The position numbers and the translations under genes were made by a program. Below the pieces are notes generated by a model. It was not told the DNA's origin and searched no databases. It was given only the letters and a program-made list of their open reading frames with translations. A stretch of 64,000 nt of DNA, taken from positions 124,001-188,000 of the forward strand of contig JAGFBZ010002399.1 of NCBI GenBank assembly GCA_018398805.1, read 5' to 3'. This document shows positions 21,776 to 32,990 of this stretch, piece by piece. The stretch's first letter is position 1; the number at the start of each line of letters is the position of its first letter. The stretch comes from Hirundichthys speculiger. Lineage: Eukaryota > Chordata > Actinopteri > Beloniformes > Exocoetidae.

Positions 21776-22198
21776 TAGAGCTGAGCGATTTTATCGATTC
21801 TGCGATATATATCAATATTTATCGAGTATCGATTTTTCAGGCGTGGGTATCGATATTCTAAGCTTCTTTCAAAACCCACCTTTAAAAGCTTGCAAGCAAC
21901 AATTTGTACAGTTTAAATAAATTAAACTATTTTTCTCCACAAATCTTTTATTCATTTTGTCCAGCATTTCCAAGCTGCCTGTCAGCCATATAATGTGTAA
22001 TTGATGCTTTCAGTTCAATTAATTCAAACAAAGTCATTGGAACACTCACAAGATGTCACCAAAATCACTTTGTCCCTTTAAAATCTTTCAGAAAATGATG
22101 TAAATGTATTGTAAGATGAATATCGATATATATTGTATCGTAAGCCGAGTATTGTGCATCGTATCGTATCGTGAGTTTAGTGTATTGCTACAGCCCTA
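21776..22198. mobile_element. hAT non-autonomous element (ATCGAT-rich)
   Basis: The ends are TAGAGCTGAGCGATT and TTGCTACAGCCCTA. The target duplication is GCTCCTTG (21768-21775) / GCTCCTAG (22199-22206), 7 of 8. At 423 bp it is dense in TATCGATA/ATCGTATCG words near both ends. No ORF is present. Confidence 0.75.
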
Positions 22199-22561
22199 GC
22201 TCCTAGTGGTCATTAAAGAAACTGCAGGTTTCAGCACTTCCTGGATCCCATCAGTGCAGGAACCCGGACGAAACCGCTCTGTTGGAGCGGAAGAACTGGA
22301 TCAGAGCAAAAACTGAGGAACTTCTGGAGGAACGAGGAGCGGTGGGACATTTGTTTCAGCGGAAACTGTCTATTTCCCTGCAGCAAAATGCTAATTTTAT
22401 TTTGTTTCTTGTCGTGGACGATGCTGTACGTTTTTAAGGATTATTTCAGGGCAAAACTAAAATATCATCTGCATGTAATAACGTAGCCCTGCAGTGGACG
22501 AGCTGTCTGGCGTACAGTCCTGCCGTTCACCCAGAGTGAGCAGGGATGTGCTCCAGCGGAC

Positions 22562-22613
22562 GGATGGATGGATGGATGGATGGATGGATGGATAGATGGA
22601 TGGATGGATAGAT
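22562..22613. repeat. (GGAT)n microsatellite
   Basis: About 13 units with two GATA interruptions. They are preceded by GATGTGCTCCAGCGGACGGA, which looks like the end of a LINE-type tail. Confidence 0.85.
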
Positions 22614-23595
22614 ATCATCATGTATTGATGATAATGTCAAACCTTTGTGGCTTCTAAGACGATGAAGAATAACATACGGTGACACAATGCCAAGAATTGT
22701 TCTTCCAGGATCATGACTTCAGACATTTCAGCTTAATCGGGCCATGGAGGAGGAATAGTTGCTCTGAAGTGTCTGGATAACTTTTCTCCATCTTGTTGGT
22801 TCCTGGTTCTTCTTGTTGAAGAACGTAGAGTCTCCTCGTCTGTTTAATTATGTCTTATGCTGTCCTAGCTCCTTATATGACGCATATTCCATTCTGGCCC
22901 AAAACCGCTTCAATTCACACCATTTTTGACCCCAACAAAAGACACGAGACCTTACGTTGTTTCAAATCCAGAATGTTCCTTTTACAGGCATGAAAATCCC
23001 TCACCTTTCGATAAAATTCGCCGTTTTGAAGTCACCTACGTAAATCGTGTAGATCCGAGGAGTTTTCTTTTTTTTTTCTTTTTTTTTTTTTTTTTTTTTT
23101 GGTTGATTTTTTTTTTTTCAATCATATAATTGCCCTAATAAGGAAACTGAGAAATCTGCCCTTTAAATGACACTTGGAAGGTCAGTAAATCCTGCCCAGA
23201 ACCAATCAGAGGCTAAATTGTTCCATTATTCCAGTCATACGAACGTTCTTCATTCATGTGTACTTTGAGTACTCAGAGGTTATGTGATATCCACGCCGGG
23301 GACGAGGCAGACGAGCGTACGTTCACATTTCCTACCTATAACAAAGTTACCGCCGTTCACTACAGCTAACGTTGAACACTGTCAGAGCTAGCCAAAGCTC
23401 CCGTGAAAAACAGCTCCCGTTTAATAGAAGTTCGCGTCAAGCTTGTGTAGTTAATGGTAACATAAAAGAATAAAAACAGGCTTCTTTCTAATATCTTTGT
23501 AATTGGTGAATCCATTGTCAGGGACGTGTGAGGATGATACTCACTGAGGGCTGAGAAGGCTGAAGGTGAAGTTGTAAACTCTAGTCACTTGATAC
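22614..23595. other. no gene; T-rich low complexity
   Basis: Long T runs occur at about 23066-23120. The rest shows no supported coding region. Confidence 0.45.
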
Positions 23596-23599
23596 CGTA

Positions 23600-23912
23600 A
23601 CCCAGCCATTCCCAAACTTCAGAATACAGAGGCCCAATTTGAAATATGAAAAATCTCAGCGGTCCACCCAAACCTTTAATCACAACTGTGATCAACATAC
23701 AGGACTAGAAGCAGGTGGGAAACTGGTTTGTTTTATTACATCTTAATGTTTTTTTTTAATCATTCCATTAATATTGTACAGTAATTAAAAACATAGTTAA
23801 AAAAGATCGAGGGTTTAAAATATTTGTTTAACTTAAATGACCTCTCACGGCCCACCTGCAGTACCAGGACGGCCCACCAGGGGGCGGAGGGCCATGCTTT
23901 GGGAACCTGTAA
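23600..23912. mobile_element. hAT (Charlie-like) short element, tentative
   Basis: CAGCCATTCCCAAACTT at the left and GCTTTGGGAACCTG at the right form an imperfect inverted pair (CAGnnnTTCCCAAA). This pattern is seen in Charlie-type hATs, with GGCCCACC words near both ends. No clean 8-bp duplication was found. Confidence 0.4.
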
Positions 23913-23930
23913 TCTAGAAATTTGGGCATA

Positions 23931-24622
23931 CAATGATCCCTCGCCAATTGGCGCTTTAAGTTCCGCGGTTTTAGTTATTCCTGGATTTTTCAGAAATATA
24001 TAATAAAAAAAATTTAAAAATCACGGAAACATCACAGGATGTTGTGTGCGTTCTCTCACAGCAAAAAAATGTTGTGAGCCAGCCTGGCCCCTTTAAGAAG
24101 GTAGCCTTATGGGTAATGGAGTGGCCTTATGGGTAATGTAGTGTGTGTGTCGTGGGACGGCAGAATGAAAATGGGGTTAGATGAAAAGTGTAGTGAGCAT
24201 CAACAGCAGCCCAGCGTGTATAGATTTACATTCTCTGTTAACCGACAGGAGCCCAACAATACAACCTGTGTGATGTTACAAGTTCCTGCAGTGTCAGAAA
24301 AAAGTTCCTGTTCCATGCAGAGAAAACTGGACTTTTTGTTTTGTTGTTGTTAGCGTGTTAGCCACTTATCACGAGCCAAAAATAGCACAATACCAGTGGT
24401 TTCTTTACTACGGTTCAGAGACCAGAGGCTGTGAAGGTAACAGAAAGACCACAGTTGAGCCTTTGTCTTGTTTCGCTGCAGTGCCTCGCTACTTTTTTAC
24501 GGTTTTTAAACATATTTTAAACACATTATTTAGGCTCGGGGGGCTCCGGCTCCAGTTTGCAGATTTTGATTTTCACGGCAAGGGGGCGGTCCCAATTAAC
24601 CACAAAAAATAAGGGATCACTG
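23931..24622 (+). mobile_element. Tc1/mariner (Tigger-like) MITE, copy C
   Basis: The ends are CAATGATCCCTCGCC and AGGGATCACTG, with TA on both sides (23929-23930, 24623-24624). At 692 bp it is the longest copy in the window. Its insertion lies at the edge of the unclassified dispersed repeat, whose homology starts immediately at 24625. Confidence 0.85.
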
Positions 24623-24624
24623 TA

Positions 24625-25005
24625 TCTTATTAATAAGTATATACACTATAATGTGTTCTAGGTGAGGCAGTCAATCGGCAGTTAAACAATGGACTGACCA
24701 CGACAGAGGGTGCAAAGTGGGTTTAATCTCCAGTTTGTATACAAAATCGAGAGGCCATTAACTCACAACACAGAATGCAGGATGATTCAGAATGACAAAT
24801 TGTTAGTAGGAAACAGCCGTCTTTAAAAATCACATGAAAACATCAGGACCTTGGATAAGTTCTCTAGACGGCTACGTGTCAAAACTTAGCAGACTTGGTG
24901 GAGCCAGAACAATAACAGAAACTGTGTCCTTCAACAGACCAGAATCTAAAGCATGTCATGGACCCAAAATGCAGTTTTCATATAACAGTATTACTGCCCT
25001 TACCC
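24625..25005 (-). repeat. unclassified dispersed repeat, copy 1
   Basis: The reverse complement of this segment aligns along its length with 51955-52330. Shared words include ATTCTGGTCTGTTGAAGG, GCTAAGTTTTGACAC, CATCCTGCATTCTGTG, GTTTAACTGCCGAT and GTATATACTTAT. Divergence is moderate with small indels. No terminal inverted repeats, tail or recognised protein was found. Confidence 0.7.
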
Positions 25006-25012
25006 TTTTTGC

Positions 25013-26007
25013 ACAGTGTACCTGAAGTATTTCCTTCGCACCACCACCAGGACATGAAGGCCTCGAAGAGCTCCTGAACCAGTTCTGCTCGTCTCCAACT
25101 CAAATTACCAGTCAGCTTCTCCGGCTTATATAAAAGTTATCTGGTAGATGTTCTTTTACTGTTGTCATTTGAAACTCTGACATGAACAGAATCCTCTGAA
25201 CGTGCACATTTCATCAGGAGCCCTTGTATAAATGTTTTCTCCCAAACTGTTATCACTTTCATTTGCATGTATCATTTACGCTGTTAGCCTCTCCCGCCTG
25301 TCCCTCCAGCAGTCAGATGACTCATTTCAGGTTCGTCGTTGTTTTCAGCAGGAGATCTGGGTTATTTACTGCTCAGAGGCTACAAGTGTGTTTAATAAAA
25401 GGGATGCGTCTAATGCGTTCTTGTCTTGTATCAAATCCTATTCAAAGATCGAATTAATTTTTTCCATTTCATGTAACGTTTGAAGAATTGTTTGTGATGA
25501 GAGATGTGACATGCCACAGTAATTGTTGGACTCATCATCGTGTTATTTTCTGTGTTTATTAATCCCCTAAAAAAAAAAACTCCAGCTGCACGAACCTCCA
25601 GATCTTTGCTCCTGAGGTTTCTTAGCCTGTTTGCATTTTTAGACCATAAATTTTCACCTTTTTAAAAGGCTTTTAATCACTATAACAAAGGACAAATGAC
25701 AACAACTTGTGAAGCAGCAGGTAGACTTTAAATGATCTACCACCTTTGATAATTAGAGAGGAACAGCTTTGCTTCAGGTGCATATTAAGTAGCACAAGTG
25801 ATATTCAAATTAGTGTTTCTGCAGACTGATTTTTAGTTTTTTTTAAACATAAAAACAGTGGAGATGACACTCGGCACCAACATCTGTCTGATCTGCTCTC
25901 ATCAACAAACCTTTCTGGGTTCGCTACTGTCAGAGTTGTGACTGACACCAGCAGGAGGAGCTGCGCAAAAACGGTGCAGCAGTCAGTCTGTAAAAGATTT
26001 CCTGGTT
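25013..26007. other. no gene or recognised element
   Basis: Ordinary sequence with only short frames; no repeat termini recognised. Confidence 0.4.
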
Positions 26008-26046
26008 GTTTCCTGTAGGGCTGCATGATTAACAGGATACAATAAC

Positions 26047-27095
26047 AAGGAATGGGAATCGAGAACCATTTCCTGTAGAGAACCGGTTCCATGTGTTTGA
26101 ATTTCCATGGAATTGTTTGGCAGTTTATCCAGTGATTCTCTTATCAATTCCAATCAGCACGAATCTCACGTAATTTACGCAAGTTACGCACAGTCAATTC
26201 CAGAAAGCGCTTACGTGATAAAGTTACGTCGGTTTAGCACGCACATTGGAGTTGTGTAAACAACAATGGCGCCCACCAGGTTCAAACGCTCCAATGTTTG
26301 GCTTCATTTCACCAAAGAAAGATGGCAACAAGGCAACTAGCAGTCATTGTAAAGTGGAGATAACAGCGTCGGGAGGGAACACGGCTAACATGCAGAAACA
26401 TTTGAACACACAACATGCCATAACGAGTGTCGTGTTTTTGACGCTTCGGACTGATGGATCTCAACCCAGCAGCAGCGGCAGTAGCCAAGCTAAGATCACC
26501 TCTGGTAACTCTGGTTAGTAGCTATCCCACTGCCTATGTGCTTCTTTGTAAAACACGCTATAACATTAACGCTATGCTATTAAACGAATGCCTTCTGCAT
26601 TACATTTAGAAGATGACTGTGATGAGAGAGAGAGTCTGGCTGGTTCAGAGGCTGGAAGACATGATTATTTTTCTGCAAAAGAATTGTTAATTCTTCATAG
26701 TATTTGCAGATTTGTACTATGCACTGTTCTGTTGTATTTGATAGCATTTATCTTTCTTTATTATTATTTTTGAGTGCTTAGTGAGCTCATATATCCTTTT
26801 AAAAGGGATATTTTTTAAATTTCTATTAGGAAAAATCTGTTAGTAAAATGTTACACATTCTTGTATTTGCACAGTTACATATTACAACAGTTAACACATT
26901 ATCTTTGGGTCTCTTGACCTCGCTGTTGAGTTTGTAAGGTCATGATTTCTAAGTAAAAAAAATTAATGCTAATAAAACTGTTTGTTTTCCTTTTTCCCCC
27001 AAATTAGAGTCGATAAGTGAATCGATAAAGAATCGAATCGTTAAACAGTATCGACAATGGAATCGGAATCAGAAAAATATCAATTCCAATCCCTA
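26047..27095 (+). mobile_element. hAT element (inner), BED-finger-bearing deletion derivative
   Basis: AAGGAATGGGAATCGA at the left and TCAATTCCAATCCCTA at the right are imperfect inverted repeats. Flanks ACAATAAC (26039-26046) and GAAATAAC (27096-27103) agree at 6 of 8. It retains the start of a transposase gene with a BED-type finger and a probable second small exon, but no catalytic core. Confidence 0.65.
26246..26518 (+). pseudogene. BED-type zinc finger exon of a hAT transposase (decayed)
   Basis: The 90-codon frame includes SHCKVEITASGGNTANMQKH followed by LNTQH, the C..H-X4-H half of a BED finger (Cys35, His52, His57). The expected first Cys of the CX2C pair is Ser32. The upstream aromatic part of the domain (VWLHF) lies in a different frame (about 26293), so at least one frameshift is present. 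A further open piece with acidic and Ser content at 26608-26690 follows an AG acceptor. It may be the next exon. BED fingers are the DNA-binding part of hAT transposases. Confidence 0.65.
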
Positions 27096-27852
27096 GAAAT
27101 AACAGGATATTATGATGTCATTTTGATAAGTCCAATATCATTATGAATAGCCCCGATAACATATATTTTTGTCAACACGGCAATGCCTCGCTCCCACTGA
27201 GACCCAGCAATGAATGTTATGTTCAAGTGACGTCGGCATAATCGGAAAAACGATTTCTCAATAAGGAAAATCAAGAATACCCCCTCATGCCAGAAAACAA
27301 CTTGTTAACTCATCATTTTGGTAGTTGCTGACTTGAATTGATATTCGCAGTATTTTACCACATGTTACACATAAAAAAAAAAAAATAGAAAAGGCTGAAA
27401 GAACGACCAGCAAACAAGGGAACGTGGGAATTTACGTTACACCTTGAATGCAGCCTGCAGCACAGTGTGCTGATCACAACAAATATGGCGGCGATCGTAT
27501 GGAACTTTGTTAAAGTTTCCAAAGAAGATAGTTTGTATAGATAGTTTTTATTTGTGACAAATGCTCCAAGCGAAGGAGGGAAAAATAGCTCAAGCTTTAA
27601 TACGTAAAACCCGACCAGCCACCTGAAACATAACCATCGCTTTTAAAAGTTTTGAAATCGCGCTAACATGAGCTAACGTGAGCTAATGCTAACGTGAAAA
27701 GTCAGCAGCAAACAATTCCCCGAAATTGAAAGTTATCGGTATCGGTTTTAAAAACAGTTATCTTGCATCCTTAGTTTCCTGGAGATGGTTGTGTGAGCTC
27801 TGTGCTCAGTGGGAACAAGTGGAAAATCACGCTGAGAACACGCTGTTGACAC

Positions 27853-28798
27853 CAAGGTTATTATCGTTAACGAAAACGAACGAAATAACAAAAACTAGAA
27901 TTGAAAAAACATTTTTGTTAACTGAAATAAAATTAAAAAAGAGTTTTTTGTAAATGATAATTAACTGAAACTGTATTATGTGTTTATAAAACGAACTAAA
28001 ATTAACTATAATAATGTCAAGAACGTCCTTCGTTTTTGTGTTTGTAATTTTTTTTTCCTCAAAAACATTTGAAATCTATTAAGTTCGCTCGGCCGTACAA
28101 CAACAGCCGCAAAGAAAAAAAAAAGTGATCAGCAGTGATGGCTGCAGCAAAAGTTGGGAGAAAGCGGCACAGTCCTATTTGGGATTTCTTTGACTATAAC
28201 TGTGTTAACGATTAAAATAAGTGCCTTGTTGTAGAAGCAGGTGATACAATGTGTGGAATACTTCTCAAGGAGAAAAATCCCCACGAATCTGAAAGTCCGT
28301 TTGAAAAGCTCGCACAAGAAGGCTAACCAAGACTACCTGGATAAGCTAGCCTAAGCTAGCTCCCTGGAAAGAAGCTACAGCTGCAGGCCAGTCAGCGTTG
28401 GGAAGGAACGGGAGAAAACAGCAACTATAATGGACTGTTTCCATGGAGACCAGATAGCTGCTGGTCAGTAAATACGCAGGAACACCACAAGAGGGAAGAT
28501 ACATCGATAAATATGTTTATTGAGACCAGAATGTAAACACGACTATGTAATTCAAAAGCCTTCAAAAAGTTCAGTGCTTCACTCCAAACAAAATTACAAA
28601 ATAAAACTAAAATACAAAATAAAACTAAAACTAACACTGAAACTAATAAAAACTAAACTAAAACTAAGTATTTCAAAACAAATAAAAACTAGAAACACTG
28701 CTCTAAAAACAAATTAAAACTACTGAATTTGGAAAAACTTAACTAAAAACTAAATAAAAACTAAAACTAATGGAAAATCCAAAACTATTATAACCCTG
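27853..28798. mobile_element. hAT element (CAAGGTTATTAT ends)
   Basis: The ends are CAAGGTTATTATCGTTAACG and AAAACTATTATAACCCTG. The target duplication is GTTGACAC (27845-27852) / TTTGACAC (28799-28806), 7 of 8. Both flanks are extremely A-rich with AACTAAAACTAAA-type sub-terminal repeats. A truncated second copy in reverse orientation lies at 49202-49858. No transposase ORF. Confidence 0.85.
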
Positions 28799-28806
28799 TT
28801 TGACAC

Positions 28807-29195
28807 GAGGCTTTTTTTTTTTTCTTATCTTTGGTGGTTTGTTTTCAAGCTAAAGTAACTTCTGCCGTGACGTCCTCTGCAGCCAGATTCATTGCTGATG
28901 TGTTACATCGTGCCGTATTCAGCCGTCTTAAGAGCAGACCAGGCTGCTGATAGTGGAGACAAGCCTCCAGATCGCCTCAACTCATCAATAAACTCTTTAT
29001 CTGCTGCATTGATCAGAGCTCTGCTCTTGAGTCCAGTTTTAGCTCAAAAACACAACAGAGGAACGCTCATCTGATGCAGGATTCTCATTCCTCCGTTGCT
29101 GGATTTTTGGTTTTATTACGTGCCAGGTGTTTTCTCTCTGGACTCCAGGCAGGCCGGTTCAGCACCCAGACCTGCTGAAACATGCAAGGCCTTCG
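28807..29195. other. no gene seen
   Basis: A stretch between two transposons. It may include the decayed 5' part of the Tc1 relic that becomes recognisable near 29200. Confidence 0.35.
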
Positions 29196-29726
29196 CTGAA
29201 GGTGACGCTGTCTGGATGGGAGCAGATGTCGCTCTAAAACCTCTACTTTCTCTTCAGCATTGATGGAGTCTGTCCACGGCCCTCAGCCGTGTCGCCTGAG
29301 GGCCAGAAGATCACACACATCCAGTTTTCATCTTCAGCCTCATCCTTGGTGCAAAAACACTCCTCCTGATTCTCTGAATCTTTTGATGATGTCGTGGACT
29401 GTAGGTGGTTGGATCTTCAAAGTCTCTGCAAATCTTCACTTTAAAGAACATTTTTCTGAAATTATTCCACAGCTAATTTATGATTAGTGACCTTCTGCCC
29501 ATCATTTCAGAGAGGCGGAGCCTCTTTTAGGCTCCTTTTATATCCAGTCACGTTACTGACCTGTTGCCAATTAACCTAATGAGCTGTCAAACGGTCCCTC
29601 CTCCATTTGTTTTTGGTTTTCACCAGTCACTAACATTTTTGAGACTTGTTGCTGCCATCAAAATCAAAATGAGCTGATATTTTCCATAGAAATTTAATAT
29701 TCTGATATGTTCTTTATGTTCTAAGG

Positions 29727-31274
29727 CAGGGGTGTCAGACTCATTTTTACTGAGGGCCACATCAGCATCATGGTTTCCCTCCAAGGGCCAGACTGACAGC
29801 ATGAATGTAACAAAATGCAATGTATATTAAAATAAATTAAACTACACCTTATTATATTGTTAAATAACGGTTTCTGCAATTATTATGCATTCGCATTTCA
29901 AATATTTAAGCCATTATTATATTAAACTCAGGGTTTTTGGTCTCGCAGAGATTATGTCTACTCAGAGTATTCATTACCTGAGTACAGTGATCCCTCGCCA
30001 ATTCGCGCTTTAAGTTCCACGGTTTTAGTTATTCGCGGATTTTTCAGAAATACATAATATAATAAAAGATCAAGAAAAAATTGTGGAAACATTACAGGAT
30101 GGTATGGGCGTTTCTCTCTCAGTGGAGAAACGTGAGCCATCCTGGCCCCTTTAAGAAGGTGGCTTTATGGGTAACGGTGTGGCCTTATGGGTAATGGAGT
30201 GTGTGTGTCGTGGAACGGCAGAATGAAAACAGGGTTAGATGAAAAGTGTAGTGAGCATCAACAGCAGCCCAGCGTGTATAGATTTACATTCTCTGTTTAC
30301 CAACAGGAGCCCAACAATACAACCTGTGTGATGTTACAAGTTCCATGTAGAGAAAACCGGACTGTTTCTTTTGTTGTTGTTAGCTTGTTAGCCGCTAATT
30401 ACAAGCCAAAAATAGTCGTTTTTTTACGCATTTCGGAAACCAGAGGCTGTGAAGGTAACAGAAAGACCACAGTTGAACCTTTGTCTTGTTTCGCTGCAGT
30501 GCCTCGCTACTTTTTTGCGGTTTTTTAACATATTTTAAACACGTTATTTAGGCTCGGGGGGCTCCGGCTCCAGTTCACGAATTTTGATTTTCACGGGGGG
30601 GCGCCGGTCCCCATTAACAGCGAAAAATAAGGGATCATTGTAGTTTCTATGGAACAATTGGCACATCTGCAAAGGAAGCATCACAGCTGAGAGGCACACA
30701 GCCAAAATAAAGCTGCATCATTTTTGGCGGTAACTTTTGGGAACACTTTCTACTGCAACTGCAGTCTGCCTTTTAATTCTGCTGCGATTCTTTGTTCTTG
30801 CAGGCTACATTTAGCATACTTAGCTCTGTGTTTGCTGTCAAAATGCCGACGTAGATTATACTCTCACGACTGACACCGCCTCATAACACAAAAGACATGC
30901 TGTTTATTTACCTTAAGTTACAAACTTGTATTTGTTTTCCCATCATTCATGAAACTGTCTTCCTTGTGCATCAATTTTTCTTTACTTAGACATGTTGGGG
31001 TTAGTTTGTAAAGGTTTTTCTCAAGTCCATTAGTTCTGAAAAATCGTCTTGATGTCTTGCTCATGGTGAGATACAGTTATCATCGTGGCTAACAATGAAA
31101 TGCATTATGGGAGATATAGTTTATGGTAAATATGCACTTTAAAGCGTTATAGGCTTATTTTAAGTCTCAAAGTATTGGTTTAAAGTTTAAGACAATAATG
31201 CACAAGCTCTCGAGGGCCACATAAAATTACGTCGCGAACCACATTTGGCCCGCGGGCCTTGTGTTTGACACGTG
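29727..31274 (-). mobile_element. hAT (Charlie-like) element nested in Tc1, copy 1
   Basis: The left end CAGGGGTGTCAGACTCA and right end TGTGTTTGACACGTG form the terminal pair. The target duplication TTCTAAGG is exact (29719-29726, 31275-31282). The element carries the Tigger-like MITE at 29985-30640. Without it the element is about 0.9 kb and matches 37606-38238, including the region that encodes a BED-like finger on the minus strand there. Confidence 0.88.
29985..30640 (+). mobile_element. Tc1/mariner (Tigger-like) MITE, copy D, innermost in the nest
   Basis: The ends are CAGTGATCCCTCGCC and AGGGATCATTG, with TA on both sides (29983-29984, 30641-30642). It is 656 bp, co-oriented with copies A and C, and contains the full internal block. 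Confidence 0.88.
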
Positions 31275-31345
31275 TTCTAAGGGGAATAAAATATGCGTTT
31301 GAGATTTCCAAATTATTGCAGTCTGTTTTTACCATTTGAATGGTT

Positions 31346-31920
31346 TGAACCACTTGACAGGCAGAAGAGAACAAATCAGGGCAGCTCATCAGTCACGTTG
31401 GAGCCGGTGACCTCTTTCCCTCTATTTCAGTGTCACTTGTACTTAAACATGTTTTCAACAAAGGCTCATTTGAGACGTAATTGGCTTATGCTCTGACAGC
31501 ATGTTCGACGGAGAGCACCTGGAAAATAAAGACAAAAGTGTCGGAAATATGATGAATATTTTGAGAACGTGTTCTCAACATGGATCCTTTTATTAGACTC
31601 TTGAGAACTCCGTCATAACTTCACATCATGAATACATTCTTTATATTTTCTGTGCAATTTCACTCAGTGTTTGTGCTACTGAATACATGAAGTCCATCAA
31701 GTTAAAATGTTTAACATAAATTCCTGTTCAAGTGTGCACAAATTCATTGTTCTATCTGCTCTGAAGTGATTTATTTTTCTTAGCTCAGTTATTGCAGATC
31801 TCCTTTGCTTCTCGTTCCATGTAACCTCAGTTCAACCCTTTTTGTTCACCATCTAGGTTTAACATCTGCATTTTGTAGATACAATGATATTTCTATCTCC
31901 ATTTTTTGCTGTCAAAGTGT

Positions 31921-31951
<31 letters not shown>

Positions 31952-31996
31952 GTAAGGCTGTTACAGTATCCCACCCCCCTGCTGTTTCAATCACTC
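31346..31996. other. no gene; T run followed by 22 G
   Basis: A homopolymer switch T(12+)-G(22) lies at about 31919-31952 (G run 31931-31952). No coding region or recognised element otherwise. Confidence 0.5.
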
Positions 31997-32035
31997 TTAA
32001 CCCTTTAGGCGCCTGAGTTTTTTCAAGAAAATATA

Positions 32036-32353
32036 CAATTTTGATATCAAGATTTCAAAAGGCTCTAACTTGAAAGCAGTTTGAGATAAAGGTATACTGT
32101 CGATGGGAAAATTGTTCAGTATGACTCAAAGTCTGTGATGGGAGTGAAATTATTCATATAATTTGCATATTATGACATCACAAGGTGGCGCCATGTTGGA
32201 AAATGTTCAATTTTGATATCAAGGTTTCAAAAGGCTAAAACTTTAAAGTGGTTTGAGATAAAGGCATACTGTAAATGAGAAATATCTTCAGTATGAACCA
32301 AAAGTTGGAATGGAAGTAGATTTGTCATCTAATTTGATTATTGTGACATCATC
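32036..32353. repeat. 172-bp-period direct duplication in the piggyBac element
   Basis: Two diverged copies start at CAATTTTGATATCAAG (32036 and 32208). Shared words include TTTCAAAAGGCT, TTTGAGATAAAGG and TTCAGTATGA. Confidence 0.85.
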
Positions 32354-32627
32354 TGCCCAAACCTGCCCTCATTTTCAGGACAATCACATCATAAAATCAT
32401 GAAATCCAGACTTTGGTTTAAGTATCTCTCTTTCAAAGAACTGGTGGCCTTTTCTATTTGTTTGATTGGTGAAGCTCCAGAATTCATCATTTGGAAAAGG
32501 GATGAAATCAATGGGCTCAGAATTTGTCAGATTGTCTCCATAAAAACCAACAGGCTCATCAAAATTTAGGCTCCACTTTCGATACTGTTCCTATTCTCTC
32601 AAGAACTCTCGGCCACCACCATCATCA

Positions 32628-32990
32628 TCACCGTGATTTCCAGTGCGCCATTAGCAGTGTGTTTTTTTTTTCCGCGGCTTCTACCGTGTTGCCAGGACAA
32701 CCGCGGTTGTTTTCATCCCCGCTACATTTTTCCATATTTACGGTGTTATGAGCCCCCTGACACCTCAACCTGCTTGTTGATCGCAGAATGCTTCCACCCC
32801 GACCACACTGATGGTGAAGCATCCGATATACAATGTGCTGATAGTGGTCTATGACGCGTGCCGTGGACACACCGTCACTACTAATATCAGTTTCTGCTTC
32901 ACTGGACAACTGCATGTGTTCCTCCTCTGAATCGGAGTTAGACAGAACCTGACAAAGTGCTTCGTGGACGGTAAACCGACGTCTTGACAT
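32628..32990 (-). pseudogene. piggyBac transposase N-terminal fragment
   Basis: On the minus strand an ATG at 32990-32988 opens a peptide beginning MSRRRFTVHEALCQVL, then SNSDSEEEH and an acidic Ser/Asp/Glu-rich stretch of about 30 residues. The combination of F-T-x-x-E-A-L with an acidic tail is typical of the N-terminus of piggyBac/PGBD transposases. That part precedes the DDD catalytic domain. The frame continues without homology to about 32628. The catalytic domain and Cys-rich C-terminus are absent. Upstream in-frame codons to 33056 are probably 5' UTR. Confidence 0.65.

Larger units (their letters stand above)
26016..27773. mobile_element. hAT element (outer) with perfect target duplication, carrying a second hAT
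   Basis: The left end is TAGGGCTGCATGATTAAC and the right end GATGCATCCTTA-type (TTATCTTGCATCCTTA). The target duplication GTTTCCTG is exact (26008-26015, 27774-27781). Excluding the nested element at 26047-27095, the host element is about 0.7 kb. It lacks a recognisable transposase. Confidence 0.75.
29200..31345 (-). mobile_element. Tc1-like transposon relic, interrupted by a hAT
   Basis: The minus strand carries the start of a Tc1-type element. Recognisable words include TCTGAATCTTTTGATGATGT, TTCAAAGTC and GACCTGTTGCCAATTAACCT. The flank beyond the nested hAT (31283-31345, AATAAAATATGCGTTTGAG..) corresponds to the same element's terminal region. Most of the transposase gene is deleted; only the N-terminal DNA-binding part is suggested. 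This is the outer shell of a three-level nest. Confidence 0.6.

Noticed and set aside
22922..23129. 67-codon frame ending in poly-Phe
   Set aside because: The C-terminal half is translation of a T homopolymer.
24129..24353. Conserved 74-codon frame repeated at 30187
   Set aside because: Both copies lie in the internal block of the Tigger-like MITE; similarity is due to element copies, and the frames end differently.
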